Assembly (NCBI GenBank): GCA_009840285.1
Contig: VXOF01000089.1
Span: 1 to 59,775 of the forward strand
From: Nitrospira sp. SB0662_bin_26
GTDB taxonomy: Bacteria; Nitrospirota; Nitrospiria; Nitrospirales; UBA8639
Length of the DNA: 59,775 nt
Direction of reading: 5' to 3'
Both the position numbers and the translations under genes were made by a program. The notes under the pieces are model-generated. The model did no database searches. It was given only the letters and a program-made list of their open reading frames with translations, and was not told the DNA's origin. Positions 30,210 to 39,759 of this stretch are shown piece by piece. The first letter of the stretch is position 1; each line of letters begins with the position of its first letter.

Positions 30210-30692
30210 ATGAAGCGGTTTTTAGCGATTTGCAGTTTGTTGACGGCATTTGCCTTCGTCGGTGGCGATTTGGCCTTTGCCGGACCCGAAAAAGACCCGC
30301 TGAAACCACGGGTTCCGAAGAACGAGCGCGGGAAGGCCAAGAAGATCAAGCCACCCGCCGAGTTGTACAAGAAAACGAAAAAGGCCTCGGACGAGATCGT
30401 TGCCGAAGGCAAGAAGATTTTTGAAGGTAAAGGTACCTGCGTCAATTGTCACGGGAAAAAGGGAGACGGCCAGGGACCGGCCGGAAAAGTGTTGAATCCC
30501 GGTCCGCGGAACTTTACCAATTGCAAATTCCACAAGAAACGCAAAGATGGCGAATTGTTCTGGATTATCAAGAACGGCAGCCCGGGAACCGGTATGGTGT
30601 CCATGATTCCGGCGACCATCACGGAAGAAGAAGCGTGGAAGGTGTTGGCTTACGAGCGTAGCTTCTGTAAGAAATGGCGCAAGAAGAAGTAG
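30210..30692 (+). CDS. Exported c-type cytochrome
   Basis: Signal peptide; CVNCHGKKGDGQGPAG haem motif; distal GMVSMIP Met. Confidence 0.93.
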   Translation: MKRFLAICSLLTAFAFVGGDLAFAGPEKDPLKPRVPKNERGKAKKIKPPAELYKKTKKASDEIVAEGKKIFEGKGTCVNCHGKKGDGQGPAGKVLNPGPRNFTNCKFHKKRKDGELFWIIKNGSPGTGMVSMIPATITEEEAWKVLAYERSFCKKWRKKK

Positions 30693-30715
30693 TTTTGTCA
30701 CTTGACTGTGTATCC

Positions 30716-30755
30716 AAAGCCCCGTTCAGGGTTGAACCTGAACGGGGCTTTTTCT
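30716..30755 (+). terminator. Rho-independent terminator after cytochrome c gene
   Basis: AAAGCCCCGTTCAGG-GTTGAA-CCTGAACGGGGCTTTTT. Confidence 0.9.
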
Positions 30756-30792
30756 CTTAGCCTAACGTGCAACCCGTACCTCGACCTTTTTT

Positions 30793-30936
30793 AGGAACCT
30801 CTGATTTAATGCCCTATCGGGCGCAGGGCTGCGTTGTGTCCTCGCTCAACCCTCACCTATCTCTATGATACGCTTCGGGTTTCGCTCCGGGACGCCTTGC
30901 CCTGCATCCCGCTATCACAATCGATCAGAGGTTCCT
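30793..30936. mobile_element. MITE-like element (144 bp)
   Basis: 13-bp perfect TIRs AGGAACCTCTGAT / ATCAGAGGTTCCT, with imperfect complementarity continuing ~60 bp inward. Confidence 0.7.
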
Positions 30937-31422
30937 TCATCCAAATTCCTGAGCAGAGGACTGCTGGTCGTGACCATGGGCCTGATGAATTGGATCGCCG
31001 GCCCAGCCCCCGGTCTGGCAGAAGAGGTGCAACCCTTACGACCCAGGGTCCCCGTGAGTGAGAGAACATGGGCCAGAAAGCTGGTCCCGCCCTTCGGTTC
31101 GACGAAAACGGCTTCCCCCGAGATCGTTGACCAGGGAAAAGTCCTGTATGAGGGAAAAGGTGCCTGCGTGTCGTGCCATGGAAAAACCGGCTTGGGAGAT
31201 GGTCCGGTCGGCAGGCGCTTGCAGCCCGGACCTCGTAATTTCACTAATTGCAAGTTCCACAAGAGAAGACACGACGGCGAACTGTTCTGGATCATCAAGA
31301 ACGGCAGCCCTGGGACCGGCATGGTGCCGATGATTCCTGTGACCGTTAGCGAAGAAGAAGCTTGGAAAATCTTGGCCTATGAACGAAGTTTCTGCGAAGG
31401 CTGGCAGCACGGCACGCGGTGA
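30865..31422 (+). CDS. Exported c-type cytochrome, paralog of 30210-30692 (true start possibly 30976)
   Basis: CVSCHGKTGLGDGPVG; PGPRNFTNCKFHKRRHDGELFWIIKNGSPGTGMVPMIP shared with the upstream gene; ORF 5' end lies inside the MITE-like element. Confidence 0.9.
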   Translation: MIRFGFRSGTPCPASRYHNRSEVPSSKFLSRGLLVVTMGLMNWIAGPAPGLAEEVQPLRPRVPVSERTWARKLVPPFGSTKTASPEIVDQGKVLYEGKGACVSCHGKTGLGDGPVGRRLQPGPRNFTNCKFHKRRHDGELFWIIKNGSPGTGMVPMIPVTVSEEEAWKILAYERSFCEGWQHGTR

Positions 31423-31493
31423 CGACCTCCGGTTGACACCCGTGAGAACCGTTGACTAGACTCGGCTGTTCAATAATCAAGAGTTGTCCAACG

Positions 31494-31522
31494 CCTACCC
31501 TGAGTGAAGTCGAAGGGTGTTG
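31494..31522. repeat. Dispersed short repeat (CCCTGAGTGAAGTCGAAGGG)
   Basis: Same family as copies at 421, 15139 and 15715; immediately upstream of the next gene's RBS. Confidence 0.7.
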
Positions 31523-31536
31523 AGGAGAGAGAAAGA

Positions 31537-31737
31537 ATGGCAAAAAAACGAACGCAAGAGGAAGATAAGGCAATCCTTGAAAAAAAAGTCCGGGAAAGGC
31601 GCGCCGGCAGCGAAAATCCCGAGGGCGACCCTGACGCACGACAGTTGCGAAAGCGCCTCAAACGGGTCCAGCGAAAAATTCGTCTCAGGGCGTCACGGAT
31701 AGCCACGGCTGCCGGAAACAAAGCCAAAGCGGCCTAA
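31537..31737 (+). CDS. Small basic hypothetical protein
   Basis: MAKKRTQEEDKAILEKK...RIATAAGNKAKAA; purine-rich RBS GAGGAGAG. Confidence 0.6.
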   Translation: MAKKRTQEEDKAILEKKVRERRAGSENPEGDPDARQLRKRLKRVQRKIRLRASRIATAAGNKAKAA

Positions 31738-31791
31738 CGGCGAAACCCGGGTGACGACCGCCCTGCTGCATTCACTGAAAGGGGAACGTTC

Positions 31792-32655
31792 ATGACTGAT
31801 GATGTGCAATCTGCCGCCGAAGATGCTCAAACGCCTGATGAGGATACCGAAGCCGTCTCGCAGGATGAAGTGACGGATGAATACGTGGACGCAGTCTCGG
31901 AATCCTTGATGGAAGGCGACACCGTTGCGACGGCGGAGAACGCGGACGGTGAAGGCGAGGAACAGACTGAAGAGGAAGAGCCTGAAATAGAAGAAGAGAA
32001 GGTCAAAGATGAAATCGATATCCAAATCGACCTTCTCCATGATCCGGATTGGGTCGTCAGGCGTGAAGCTGTCGTCACCCTTGGTGAAATGGGCGACGAA
32101 CGGTGCGTGGAGCCCCTCGTCAGAGCGTTGCGCGACGGGGATTGGCAGGTCCGTGAAGCGGCCGTGGAGGCTATTGCCGAAGTGGGGTCTCCCGCCGTCG
32201 AGTTGTTGGTCCGGTTCGTACGCGATTGGGAGGCCCGGAAGTACGTGATCCAGGCCATGGGGAAGATCAATGACGAGCGGGTCCTGGATCCCCTGATGTC
32301 GATGCTGCACAACGACGAGTTTAAGGATGATGCCACGAGGGCCCTCATTGAGCTGGGGAAACCCGCCGTGCCCAAGTTGATTGCGGCCCTGACCGATAGG
32401 GAAGAGTTCGTGCGTAAGCAGGCTATTCTGGCCCTCGGTGAGATCAAGGATTCGGAGGCCGTTGATCCCTTGATCGCCATGCTCCAGGATCAGGATTGGT
32501 TTACGCGTCTGACCGCAGCGGCCGCCTTGGAACAAATCGGAGACTTGCGTGCCAGGGACGCGATCAAACCGTTGATGAAGGATCCGGACCTTATCGTTCG
32601 GCTACGGGTCGAACGGATCCTCGCTGCGTGGAAAAAACAGCCGGCCGGCGCCTGA
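31792..32655 (+). CDS. HEAT-repeat / PBS-lyase-like repeat protein with acidic N-terminus
   Basis: Repeated DPDWVVRREAVVTLGEMGDERCVEPLVRAL-type units. Confidence 0.88.
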   Translation: MTDDVQSAAEDAQTPDEDTEAVSQDEVTDEYVDAVSESLMEGDTVATAENADGEGEEQTEEEEPEIEEEKVKDEIDIQIDLLHDPDWVVRREAVVTLGEMGDERCVEPLVRALRDGDWQVREAAVEAIAEVGSPAVELLVRFVRDWEARKYVIQAMGKINDERVLDPLMSMLHNDEFKDDATRALIELGKPAVPKLIAALTDREEFVRKQAILALGEIKDSEAVDPLIAMLQDQDWFTRLTAAAALEQIGDLRARDAIKPLMKDPDLIVRLRVERILAAWKKQPAGA

Positions 32656-32757
32656 ACCCCCTCACCCCAGCTTTCTCCCTATTTCCCGCTTAATGCGGAA
32701 AATCGGAGAGGGGCAGGGACAGGCCCCTGTGCCTGCCCTGGTTCCCCGTGCACACGT

Positions 32758-33219
32758 TCACATCTCCAACAGGAGGGCTTCCAACTTGGCCTGCACGTCT
32801 TCCAACGCCTCCTGAGAGACGGCTTGGCCGTCTGCCAAGGATTGTCGAAGGTCATCAATGTTCGACATGGTTTCGATCAGGGCATCCGAGGATTCCGCTC
32901 CCTTCATCTTGAGGGCTTCCTTCAAATAGTCAAGAGTTTCCTCTATTTCGTCTATGGCTTCATCAGGTTTGCCGGCCAGGATTTTTGCTTTGCCGTCCAC
33001 AAACTCTGACATCGCCCGTAAAACTTTCTTTTGAGCAACGAGTTTTTCTCCTTCTCCCAGGCCGATCGTTTGTTCCACTACTTCTTGAGATAATTCCTGA
33101 AGCTGTCTCTTGACCTCCTCCAGTGGCCGTTGTCCCACGTAATATCCTGCCCAAAAGCCCAATCCGAAGATCAGGATCATTGCCAAGAGTTTTTTCCCCG
33201 TGTGGTTTTTTCTCTCCAT
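32758..33219 (-). CDS. Hypothetical membrane-anchored helical protein
   Basis: N-terminal TM LLAMILIFGLGFWAGYYVG followed by helical acidic region. Confidence 0.6.
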   Translation of the reverse strand: MERKNHTGKKLLAMILIFGLGFWAGYYVGQRPLEEVKRQLQELSQEVVEQTIGLGEGEKLVAQKKVLRAMSEFVDGKAKILAGKPDEAIDEIEETLDYLKEALKMKGAESSDALIETMSNIDDLRQSLADGQAVSQEALEDVQAKLEALLLEM

Positions 33220-33411
33220 CGGATGCGACTCCGGATCAGACTTTCATTATAGACTTCGTCTGATGGGAAAAAAAGAGGGAGAAGAAAAATCGTGAGATCG
33301 CTTGTCGGTTGAAGTAGTTGCTATGACTTGGCGAATCGAGGTGTTGACACATGCAATCGGGCAGTGCGCGGGAGGGGTGTGGGTTGGTAACCGGTGCCGG
33401 AAGTTTTGTTG

Positions 33412-33440
33412 TTGACTTACATGTGGCGGGTCAGTAGTAT
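33412..33440 (+). promoter_or_regulatory. Sigma70-type promoter upstream of TonB-dependent receptor
   Basis: TTGACT-17 nt-TAGTAT. Confidence 0.6.
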
Positions 33441-33444
33441 ATAT

Positions 33445-33463
33445 GATATTGAAATTAATTATC
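33445..33463 (+). promoter_or_regulatory. Putative Fur box
   Basis: GATATTGAAATTAATTATC matches 15/19 of GATAATGATAATCATTATC; starts 4 bp after the -10. Confidence 0.65.
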
Positions 33464-33485
33464 GTTACCGTTAAAAGACTTTCTC

Positions 33486-35786
33486 GTGCCGCATCTGACG
33501 ACTATGGTGAAGAAAGTGATGACAATGTTGAAACGAGACTTTTCTCTGCAGTGGCATTCCATCGCGGTCATGGTGGCGCTTCTCATGCCGTCAATGCCCG
33601 ACGCCGCATTTGCGCAGTCTGCAACTCCCGGTTCTGTTATCGTGCTTCAGGAAATTGTCGTTGAAGGTCGTCGAATGGGAGAGGAAGATCTGGCCAGGGA
33701 GAAACTGGAGGCCATACCCGGTGGTACGGGACTGATTGTCGATAGTGCCCTTAGGAGCAAGACAAACCTGAATATCTCTGACGCTCTCGTCTCGACACCC
33801 GGGGTGATCGTGCAGAACTTTTTTGGCGGCAATGATCAACCGCGGATTCAGATCCGCGGGTCCGGCTTGCAGCAGAATCCCGTTGAGCGCGGGATCCTGG
33901 TGCTGCAAAACGGGCTGCCGATCAATCGTGCCGACGGCTCATACGCGGTGGGTCTCGCCAACGCCAGGCAGGCTCAGTTTACCGAGGTGTATCGCGGGTA
34001 CACGGCCAACCGGCTCGGAGCCACCGTCATCGGCGGCGCGCTCAATTTCGTCTCGCCGACCGGTTCGTCGGCACCCGGTGCGACTGCGGGAGTGGAAGGC
34101 GGAAGTTTCGGGCAGGTGTCGGCCTCCGCCCAAGTCGGCGGGAAGCAGGGAAATCTCGATGGTCTCGCGCAGGTGCATTTCAGTCGACGGGATGGATTTC
34201 GTGTGTACAATGAGTCGGACCGGCTGAACCTTGATGCCAATATCGGTACCGAGTTGACGGATAATATCTCCAGCCGCCTCTTTGTGGGGTATACGGATCT
34301 CAGTTTTGACGTTGCCGGTCCGTTACCCAAGGACAAACTCAATCAGGATCCCACGCAGATCCACCCGGGTCCCACGGCCCGTCCCAATCCGACACCGCCG
34401 CCCGGGTTGCTGGTGTCCAATCCCGGGCCGAACGTCATTCGCGACCAACCGCAACGCGAGGTGGACCAGTTCCGGATCGTCAGCAGGACAACCGCCACGT
34501 CAGGTGCGCAACTTGCCGACGTAGTCCTCGGATACACGTTCACGGATGACGCATTCCGGTTCCCCATCCCGGGCGGAATTCGCGAGACGGAAGGCGGCGA
34601 CTTCACGGCCGTCGTGCGCTATGCCTATAGTCCCGACGAGACCCGAGTCCTCCCTCTGTTCGAGGCCACCGCCAAATACGTCGTGGGGTCGGCCGAACGG
34701 CGAAACTTTATCAATAGGGCGGGAGCCACGGGACAGCTGTTTGGCCAGAGCGAACTCGACGCCAGCACGCTTTCGCTCTATGCCGGGCTGAATATTTCCA
34801 TCGGCGACGCCTTCACGCTCTCGCCGGCGGTTGCCTACGCGCAGGCGGAACGCGACAACGCCGATACCTTCGGTGCGGCAACGCGGCCGACCATCGCCTT
34901 TAATCCCAGGAATCAGACCATGCCATTGCCGGGCGGTCAGGTGCCGGCAGGAGACACCAGCTACTCGTGGTCTTATGACGGCTGGAGCCCAAGCCTCGCT
35001 TTGACCTTTCAGCCTATGGAAAACCATACGTTGTTCGCAGCGGTCAGTCGCAGCTTCGAACCCCCAACTCATGATGACCTGATTGCCACCGTCGGTGGCA
35101 CGCCCTTCAGCAGCCCCGGTCGGCCGATGCCTCCCAACCCGCGCTTTTCCGCACCCGCGTTCCGTACGCCGGATCTCAAAGCACAGACGGCGACGACGAT
35201 CGAAGGCGGTTGGCGCGGCAGGTCAGGAATAATTGCTTGGGATGCCGTGACCTACTATGCGTGGGTAAAAAACGAGTTGCTGAGCCTGCGTGACGTGACC
35301 GGCGCACCGTTGGGTGCCGTGAATGCCGACGAGACCACCCATTTTGGCATTGAACTTGGACTCAGCGCACAATGGACCAAGGCATTCAGCAGCCGTCTTG
35401 CCTATACTTATCAGGATTTCCGCTTTGATGGAGACGCGGTGCGCGGCAATAACCGCTTAGCGGGTGCGCCGCCGCACGTCGTCAACGCGATTGTGCAGTA
35501 TGACCTCCTGCCGGAACTGTTAGTTCAGACGGAAATCAACTGGCGCGCCGCCCGGACTCCGGTCGACAATATGAACACGCTGTTCAACGATTCGTTCGTG
35601 GTTGTGGATTTCCGCGCAAACTATGATTTCAATGACCACTTCAGTGTTTTCGGAGAGGCACGCAACCTCTTCGATAAGGTGTATGCTTCATCGACCCTTA
35701 TCGTTGATCAAGCCAGACCCGATCAGGCGGCGTTTCTGCCCGGTGACGGGCGGGCATTTTACGCAGGTCTGAAAGCGCGATTTTGA
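33486..35786 (+). CDS. TonB-dependent outer-membrane receptor
   Basis: Signal peptide; IVLQEIVVEGRR TonB box region; plug motif NQPRIQIRGSGLQ-like; C-terminal YAGLKARF. Confidence 0.93.
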   Translation: MPHLTTMVKKVMTMLKRDFSLQWHSIAVMVALLMPSMPDAAFAQSATPGSVIVLQEIVVEGRRMGEEDLAREKLEAIPGGTGLIVDSALRSKTNLNISDALVSTPGVIVQNFFGGNDQPRIQIRGSGLQQNPVERGILVLQNGLPINRADGSYAVGLANARQAQFTEVYRGYTANRLGATVIGGALNFVSPTGSSAPGATAGVEGGSFGQVSASAQVGGKQGNLDGLAQVHFSRRDGFRVYNESDRLNLDANIGTELTDNISSRLFVGYTDLSFDVAGPLPKDKLNQDPTQIHPGPTARPNPTPPPGLLVSNPGPNVIRDQPQREVDQFRIVSRTTATSGAQLADVVLGYTFTDDAFRFPIPGGIRETEGGDFTAVVRYAYSPDETRVLPLFEATAKYVVGSAERRNFINRAGATGQLFGQSELDASTLSLYAGLNISIGDAFTLSPAVAYAQAERDNADTFGAATRPTIAFNPRNQTMPLPGGQVPAGDTSYSWSYDGWSPSLALTFQPMENHTLFAAVSRSFEPPTHDDLIATVGGTPFSSPGRPMPPNPRFSAPAFRTPDLKAQTATTIEGGWRGRSGIIAWDAVTYYAWVKNELLSLRDVTGAPLGAVNADETTHFGIELGLSAQWTKAFSSRLAYTYQDFRFDGDAVRGNNRLAGAPPHVVNAIVQYDLLPELLVQTEINWRAARTPVDNMNTLFNDSFVVVDFRANYDFNDHFSVFGEARNLFDKVYASSTLIVDQARPDQAAFLPGDGRAFYAGLKARF

Positions 35787-35787
35787 T

Positions 35788-36615
35788 ATGCGAGATGATC
35801 CGGTTGTGACGCAGAGAAGCACGGATCTGGAGGCACCCGGTCATGGGCTGGATTACGGCAAAATGCCCGGCCACTGGCTGCTGGCGCAGATGGGCAAGAG
35901 GGTGTTGCGGCCCGGAGGTGTGGAGCTGACCAGCCGTATGCTGGAGGCCTTGGATATTTGCTCCACTGACGAGGTGGTGGAGTTCGCGCCGGGGCTCGGA
36001 TTGACGGCACGGGCGGCCTTGGAGCGACAACCGGCCTCTTACACGGGCATCGAAAGGGACGAGACCGCATCGCGACAAGTTGGAAAGTATCTGAAAGGCC
36101 CTGGCCGACAGTGCTTGGTGGGCAGGGCGGAGGCTACCGGTCTTCCTGACGCCTCGGCGACGGTGGTCTTTGGCGAGGCTATGTTGAGCATGCAGACGCC
36201 TATCCTGAAGGCGTCGATCGTCGAGGAGGCGGCGCGGCTCCTCAGGCCTGGAGGAAGATACGGAGTCCACGAACTATGTTTACAGCCGGATGACCTGGAG
36301 GATGCCAAAAAGTCGGAGATCAGCCGGGTTTTGTCGGATGCTATTCGAGTGGGGGCGAGACCCCTCACTCCCGGAGAGTGGAAAGCGTTGCTGGAGGACC
36401 ATGGATTCGCGGTCGAAACGCAAGTTACCGCCCCCATGCATTTGATGGAGCCCAGGCGATTTATTCGGGATGAAGGGTGGGCGAGGACGATACGTTTCGT
36501 TCTGAAGGTTGCGAGGACACCAGCGGCCAGGCGGAGAATTCTCCGGATGCGGGCGGTTTTTCGTGAATACGCGGGAAATTTAGCGGCGATAACGCTGGTT
36601 GGCGTAAAGAAGTGA
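35788..36615 (+). CDS. Class I SAM-dependent methyltransferase
   Basis: EVVEFAPGLGLTARAAL; ARLLRPGGRYGVHEL; begins 2 nt after receptor stop. Confidence 0.88.
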   Translation: MRDDPVVTQRSTDLEAPGHGLDYGKMPGHWLLAQMGKRVLRPGGVELTSRMLEALDICSTDEVVEFAPGLGLTARAALERQPASYTGIERDETASRQVGKYLKGPGRQCLVGRAEATGLPDASATVVFGEAMLSMQTPILKASIVEEAARLLRPGGRYGVHELCLQPDDLEDAKKSEISRVLSDAIRVGARPLTPGEWKALLEDHGFAVETQVTAPMHLMEPRRFIRDEGWARTIRFVLKVARTPAARRRILRMRAVFREYAGNLAAITLVGVKK

Positions 36616-36700
36616 TGGAACGACAGGCCCTTAAGGGGCGTGGGACGGCATCATGATGGAATAGAAACCATCATTGCCCGCGCAAGTATAAAGCGAGAAA

Positions 36701-37552
36701 TCACGCGTTCCCGACGGGTGGGTCGGCCTTGCCTAAGACCTTGGAGGATTCGATGGCAAAACGGTCGCCCACGATTTGGGCCACGCGGTTCATATAGTCG
36801 GTCAGGGCTTCGACCTGATCCGGCCTCAGGTCCCGTCGAAATTGCGGGAGCAGCCCCCACCGGGTTTCAAATTCCTCACCGGAAATCGAGGCCACCACGC
36901 TGATCAGTTTGATCACGCGGGTGCCGGAAGGATCGGTAGAAGGACTTGAGGATTGACCTGCCGCCCGGGCCTGCGTTTCCGGAGACGATTCGGTTTCGGG
37001 TTCCGGTGTTTTCCCTTCAAAGAGCGCGGTCAAAGCAGGGATTACGGCGCCGATACAGAGGGTGGTCGTCGATATGATGGCCTGGTTTTTGACGGCACCG
37101 ACTCGTCCGGCCACGCGTTCGCCCACGTGTTGCAAGAACGCATTGCGCTCCTTGCTGTCTTCCGAACACACGAATTTGTAGGGTTCGTAGGTCTCGCGGC
37201 TTTCAGCCACGGCCCGGCCGATGGCCACGACGATTTCCTGCTCATCGATCTGAGCGGAACTCAGCGAGGGCGCCAACAGGGTTTTGAGCCGCTCACTCAC
37301 GTGATCTTCCAGACTGTTCATAAATTCGGGTTGCTGTTGGATGGAGACGTGGAACGCGGAGATGCGGTCCACCAGGTTGAACAGGACCTTCAGGAATTCC
37401 AGGTAAATCTCCCATTCCTGCTTTTGAGTGAGCGTGCTCGTGACGGTTTGATCGCTTCGTTTAACCAGTGTCACGGATTCCCGGCACACGTCCAGGATGG
37501 TGTTCGACAAGTCTTTGAGAATGGGTTCGTGTTCTTGGATGGAATGTTTCAT
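36701..37552 (-). CDS. Hypothetical protein
   Basis: Long ORF; possible TM segment (ISTTTLCIGAVIPALTALF). Confidence 0.6.
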   Translation of the reverse strand: MKHSIQEHEPILKDLSNTILDVCRESVTLVKRSDQTVTSTLTQKQEWEIYLEFLKVLFNLVDRISAFHVSIQQQPEFMNSLEDHVSERLKTLLAPSLSSAQIDEQEIVVAIGRAVAESRETYEPYKFVCSEDSKERNAFLQHVGERVAGRVGAVKNQAIISTTTLCIGAVIPALTALFEGKTPEPETESSPETQARAAGQSSSPSTDPSGTRVIKLISVVASISGEEFETRWGLLPQFRRDLRPDQVEALTDYMNRVAQIVGDRFAIESSKVLGKADPPVGNA

Positions 37553-37749
37553 GAATCGAAAAGCCTGAGGCGTATCTAACAAATGGAGGGACGGCTTCGC
37601 AAGTAGGGGCGGTGTCCGCCCTCCCCCCTCTGCCATATCTGTGGCAGACGAGTACCCGGCATTGCGTGGGGGCAGGCCCTATGTTATACACGACGGATGG
37701 AGTGGGTCTCGAGTCCATTCCCGTGAATCAATTCTCCCGCGTACCCGTG

Positions 37750-39753
37750 ATGGACTCCGTCAATGCCGATTCCAAAGTCTATGTGTTAAAGCGTGCCGAG
37801 GCGCCGCTCAAACCCCTGTCCCGAGATTACGCGCAGGAACTGAATCCCCAGCAGCTCGCCGCAGTGGAAGTCGTCGATGGGCCGGCCTTGGTCATTGCCG
37901 GTGCCGGAAGCGGCAAAACCCGGGTCCTCGTGTATCGCGTGGCCAGGCTGATCGATACGGGCATCGATCCGGCCTCCATCCTGCTGTTGACGTTCACGCG
38001 AAAGGCTGCCCAGGAAATGTTGGGACGGGTGGGCCTGCTGATCGGCCCGCAAAGCGAGCGGGTCATGGGTGGGACGTTTCACTCCGTGGCAAACGTGCTG
38101 CTCCGGCGCTATGGCCGGACCATCGGCCTGGAGCCGGGCTTTACGATCCTGGACCGGGGCGATTCCGAAGACCTGGTCAACCTCGTTCGCGTTCAATCCG
38201 GTCTTAGCGAGACGGGAAAGCGCTTCCCCCGCAAGAAGACGATTGCCGATCTCTTCAGCAAATGCGCCAATACCATGCAATCGCTCGAGGACGTCCTCTT
38301 CACCGAGTACAATCATTTTGGAGAATTTCTCGGTGAACTGACCAAACTGCACGACGCGTATGAATCCACCAAGCGCCAGCGGCAGTTGGTCGACTATGAT
38401 GACCTGCTGACCCGCCTCCTGGAACTGCTGACGCTGGATGAGCGTGCCCGACAGATGATCTCGGAAACGTATCGCTTCATTTTGGTCGATGAGTATCAGG
38501 ACACCAACCGGCTCCAAGCGGACGTGGTGCGGAAACTCGCCGCCACTCATGAGAACGTGATGGCTGTCGGGGATGATTCGCAGTCGATCTATTCGTTCCG
38601 CGGCGCCACGGTTCGGAACATCATGGAATTTCCCGGGTTGTTTCCGGGAACCCGCGTGTTCAAGCTGGAAGAGAATTACCGGAGCACGCAATCCATCCTG
38701 GCGTTGGCCAATGAGATCATTCAAGGCGCAACGGAAAAATACAGCAAAACGTTGTTTACCCAAAAAGGGCAGGGTGAACGACCGGCTCTGGTCCAAACAA
38801 TCGGGGAGAGTCCCCAGTCCAGGTTCGTGGCGCAGAAAATCCTGGAGTTGCGGGAGGAGGGCGTGCCGTTGGATGACATCGCGGTCCTGTTTCGCTCCAG
38901 TTTTCACGCCTTTGATTTGGAAATCGAGTTGGCCAAACGAGACGTGCCCTTCGTCAAGCGAGGCGGGTTCAAATTTCTCGAGACCGCCCACGTCAAGGAC
39001 GTGCTGGCACATTTGCGTGTCGTCCACAACCCCCTGGACACCGTCAGTTGGAACCGTTCGTTGCTGCTGGTTGACGGGGTGGGACAAAAGCGGGCGAGGG
39101 ACCTGATCACCCAACTGGCAAACAGCGAGGCGCCGCACGAAACGTTGCGGCAAGGAGGCGGACGGGCCGCGTTGGGGTTGAGCAACCTGGCGGCGGCCTT
39201 GGAGTCAGTCGGCAGCATCGAGGATGGATCGCCTCCCGATCAGGTCAATCGTCTCCTGGAATACTATTATCCGATCCTCAAGGAGCAGTACGACGACTAT
39301 CCGAAACGCATCCGGGACTTGGAGCATCTCTTGGTGATGGCGGAGCGCTATGGGGATTTGGAGGGGTTTCTTGCCGACGTGACGCTCGAACCGCCCGACG
39401 AAAGCGTAACGGGTATCGAGCCCCAGGACCGCGATGATGAACGGCTCGTGTTGTCCACTATCCATTCCGCGAAGGGGCTGGAATGGCGATGCGTGTTTGT
39501 CATCTGGCTCGTGGATGGACGGTTCCCGTCTTCCTATTCATTTTTGACTGATGAAGAACTCGAAGAGGAACGGCGGTTGCTCTACGTCGCAGTGACCAGG
39601 GCCAAGCAGTGTCTGTATTTGACGTTTCCCGTGCAGATCTATGATAAGGTCACGGGGTCGGTGCTCTCGAAACCGTCACGATTTCTCGATGACGTGTCCG
39701 CTTCCCTGGTCGAACCCTGGAACGTGGTTGAAGATAGTGAACCCTGGAGGTAA
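37750..39753 (+). CDS. UvrD/PcrA/Rep-family DNA helicase (start uncertain)
   Basis: ALVIAGAGSGKTRVLVYRVARL, LVDEYQDTN, VGDDSQSIYSFRGA, LSTIHSAKGLEW. Confidence 0.95.
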   Translation: MDSVNADSKVYVLKRAEAPLKPLSRDYAQELNPQQLAAVEVVDGPALVIAGAGSGKTRVLVYRVARLIDTGIDPASILLLTFTRKAAQEMLGRVGLLIGPQSERVMGGTFHSVANVLLRRYGRTIGLEPGFTILDRGDSEDLVNLVRVQSGLSETGKRFPRKKTIADLFSKCANTMQSLEDVLFTEYNHFGEFLGELTKLHDAYESTKRQRQLVDYDDLLTRLLELLTLDERARQMISETYRFILVDEYQDTNRLQADVVRKLAATHENVMAVGDDSQSIYSFRGATVRNIMEFPGLFPGTRVFKLEENYRSTQSILALANEIIQGATEKYSKTLFTQKGQGERPALVQTIGESPQSRFVAQKILELREEGVPLDDIAVLFRSSFHAFDLEIELAKRDVPFVKRGGFKFLETAHVKDVLAHLRVVHNPLDTVSWNRSLLLVDGVGQKRARDLITQLANSEAPHETLRQGGGRAALGLSNLAAALESVGSIEDGSPPDQVNRLLEYYYPILKEQYDDYPKRIRDLEHLLVMAERYGDLEGFLADVTLEPPDESVTGIEPQDRDDERLVLSTIHSAKGLEWRCVFVIWLVDGRFPSSYSFLTDEELEEERRLLYVAVTRAKQCLYLTFPVQIYDKVTGSVLSKPSRFLDDVSASLVEPWNVVEDSEPWR

Positions 39754-39759
39754 ACAGTC

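Noticed and set aside
32655-32757. Possible REP-like hairpin near AGGGGCAGGGACAGGCCCCTGTGCCTGCCC
   Set aside because: Stem is imperfect; probably a terminator or degraded repeat, not clearly a member of either repeat family.
37786-39153. 455-aa minus-strand ORF inside the helicase gene
   Set aside because: Antisense shadow of a strongly supported UvrD-type helicase.
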